From assembly GCF_018446385.1 (NCBI RefSeq), contig NC_055991.1, forward strand, positions 114,929,794-114,993,793: DNA of 64,000 nt, read 5' to 3'. Positions 62,718-64,000 of the stretch are shown here, one piece after another (within the stretch, counting starts at the first letter, position 1; the number at the start of each line of letters is the position of its first letter). Both the position numbers and the translations under genes were made by a program. The DNA is from Zingiber officinale. Lineage: Eukaryota; Streptophyta; Magnoliopsida; Zingiberales; Zingiberaceae. The notes under the pieces were generated by a model, which saw nothing but the letters and a program-made list of their open reading frames with translations, made no database searches and was not told where the DNA came from.

Positions 62718-64000
62718 TGTAACGCCCGAAAATTCTCAAACTTGCATTAGAATTATTCTGTGATTTTCTGGAATTTTTAGATATTTTTCCGGAATTTTCC
62801 GAGTAGCGGAAGTAGCAAAAATAATTAGAAAACGAAAACGGCCTTAGCGGGAATTGAACCCGAGACCTATGGCTTAGGGATAATGCTAGTAACCAGTTGA
62901 ACCCAGCAGGGCCGTGCTGAAAGAATGAGGAACCAATTATATTTATATTGGAGTTGGGTTCAATAATCCACTTAATATAAATAGGAAACTTAAAGAGGGT
63001 TTGGTTTATTTTAAGATTTTGGTTCGGCAAAATCCCTCTCCACCGAAGCCCTCACGCCAACTCTTCTCCTCTTCATCCTTCTTTCGGCGCCACACCAAGG
63101 AAACCCTAGGGTTCCTTCCCTAGGGCCCCAAGGATATTTTCAGGCGACGATTTCAGCACGAGGACGTTTCCCTTCGCGAGTAGAGCATGTGGACGTGAGT
63201 AAATCGTCGAAAGGGTCATCTCCACCGGAATTCCAGCGATTAGAATCGTAAGAAACTTCATACAGGAGGTAAGAAACCCCTCACCTGCAGTATAATAGCT
63301 CCATTTGGATTGTCTGTGTATTAGTTTAGTTTTATGCAGGTTTTGTCGACATGTAGGGTGTTTTAACCCTCCTCGCAGGTTTAGGGATTTAGTTGAGCGC
63401 CTTTAGATGGGCCGGACACGTTTACCCTCTTCAGTTTGGGGTTGTAGACGTTGTCGGGTGCCTAAAGGTGATCTCCCTAATAAAGAGGAGAGTTGGGGCA
63501 CACTAGGTGTTCGACAAAGTAACTAGATCAGTAAAAAGATGCAACTTAGGCATTTTAATAGCTCAGTTAAATGCATTAGAAGCGTTTAAAACAGCAAATC
63601 AGTTTATTTTAGCTTATATGGGACTACGGTCCAATGGGTGGGCTCCCATAGTCGCCTCTAGGTTTAGATAACCTAGCTCTAGGTTCAGATAACATAGAAA
63701 CAGTAAGTTAAAACAGTTAGCTATATTCAGTATTTTATTTTCAGAGGCACTGTACTGGATCAGATATCCATTGGGTTGGATTCCCACAGTCGTCCCTAGG
63801 TTTAGATAACCTAGCTAACCCTACTAAATTCGGGACTTGCAAACCCGGGTCTAGTTAGGGATGCACGCACAGCAAGTACAGTTGTCGGGCCCAAACAACA
63901 TGATTATGTATTTTCACTTATATCTATTAGCTTTCAAAGTTTATTCAGATATGTGACTATAGCATCAGAACAACACTAGTTTAGCTCAAGTATAGTTTCA
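62718..64000 (+). mobile_element. Second LTR of the same Ty3 family, runs off the window
   Basis: It starts TGTAACGCCCGAAAATTCTC directly after integrase-coding DNA and follows the 56997-58920 LTR closely through GAACCCAGCAGGGCCGTGCTG, AGGTAAGAAACCCCTCACCT and the GGTTTAGATAACCTAG phrases. It breaks the outer element in the integrase rather than at its 3' end, so it marks a nested insertion of a related copy (or a recombination product). Its other end and any target duplication are outside the window. Confidence 0.85.

Overview
The window reads as nuclear DNA of a flowering plant. It has multi-exon genes with canonical plant GT-AG introns, GC-rich first exons beside AT-rich introns (a monocot-like gradient), and long gaps filled with nested LTR retrotransposons, SINEs and small DNA transposons. 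Repeat style and gene content would fit a Zingiberales-type monocot, but that placement is inference; nothing here names a species.

Five host genes can be modelled with consistent splice phases. On the + strand: an uncharacterised, probably plastid-targeted membrane/coiled-coil protein (4538-9439), an uncharacterised plant protein with a conserved tryptophan-rich C-terminus (10480-13382), the SR splicing factor SC35 (14388-16985) and a C-type cyclin-dependent kinase of the PITAIRE class (36434-42558). On the - strand, convergent with the kinase, lies a plastid-type FAD monooxygenase of the CTF2/MO family (43069-45381). SC35 and CDKC both act in mRNA production (splicing and RNA polymerase II elongation), but they are 19 kb apart and nothing shows that their closeness matters. 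Relics of host-type genes include an NB-ARC (NLR) fragment next to the monooxygenase promoter and a BED-zinc-finger fragment at 24.5-24.7 kb.

The rest is mobile-element ground. 1.5-3.9 kb: a short-LTR Ty3 element whose 5' LTR carries an insertion. 19.0-19.9 kb: a head-to-tail SINE array. 20.5-22.4 kb: a small non-coding LTR element. 22.6-24.4 kb: an LTR-like stretch holding two adjacent tandem arrays. 24.8-34.5 kb: a rearranged Tat/Retand-type Ty3 element with an antisense extra ORF, interrupted by two 2.45-2.5 kb solo LTRs of one family in opposite orientation, each with its own perfect 5-bp target duplication. 45.9-53.2 kb: hAT-like miniature elements, SINEs and an LTR-like block. 54.5-56.4 kb: a Ty1/copia-type solo LTR (TSD GAGAG). 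57.0-62.7 kb: a Ty3 element cut off in its integrase by a second LTR of the same family, which runs out of the window.

The observations most worth a second look are the inverted pair of solo LTRs, the SINE array, hairpin-forming repeats shared by two unrelated LTRs, a tRNA-like B box conserved in the 57/62.7 kb LTR family, an in-frame 69-nt intron in the first gene, a GC-AG intron in SC35, and an upstream in-frame start in CDKC that would add a hydrophobic leader. All exon models are hand-made from splice signals, reading phase and remembered family sequences; none was tested against transcripts or databases.
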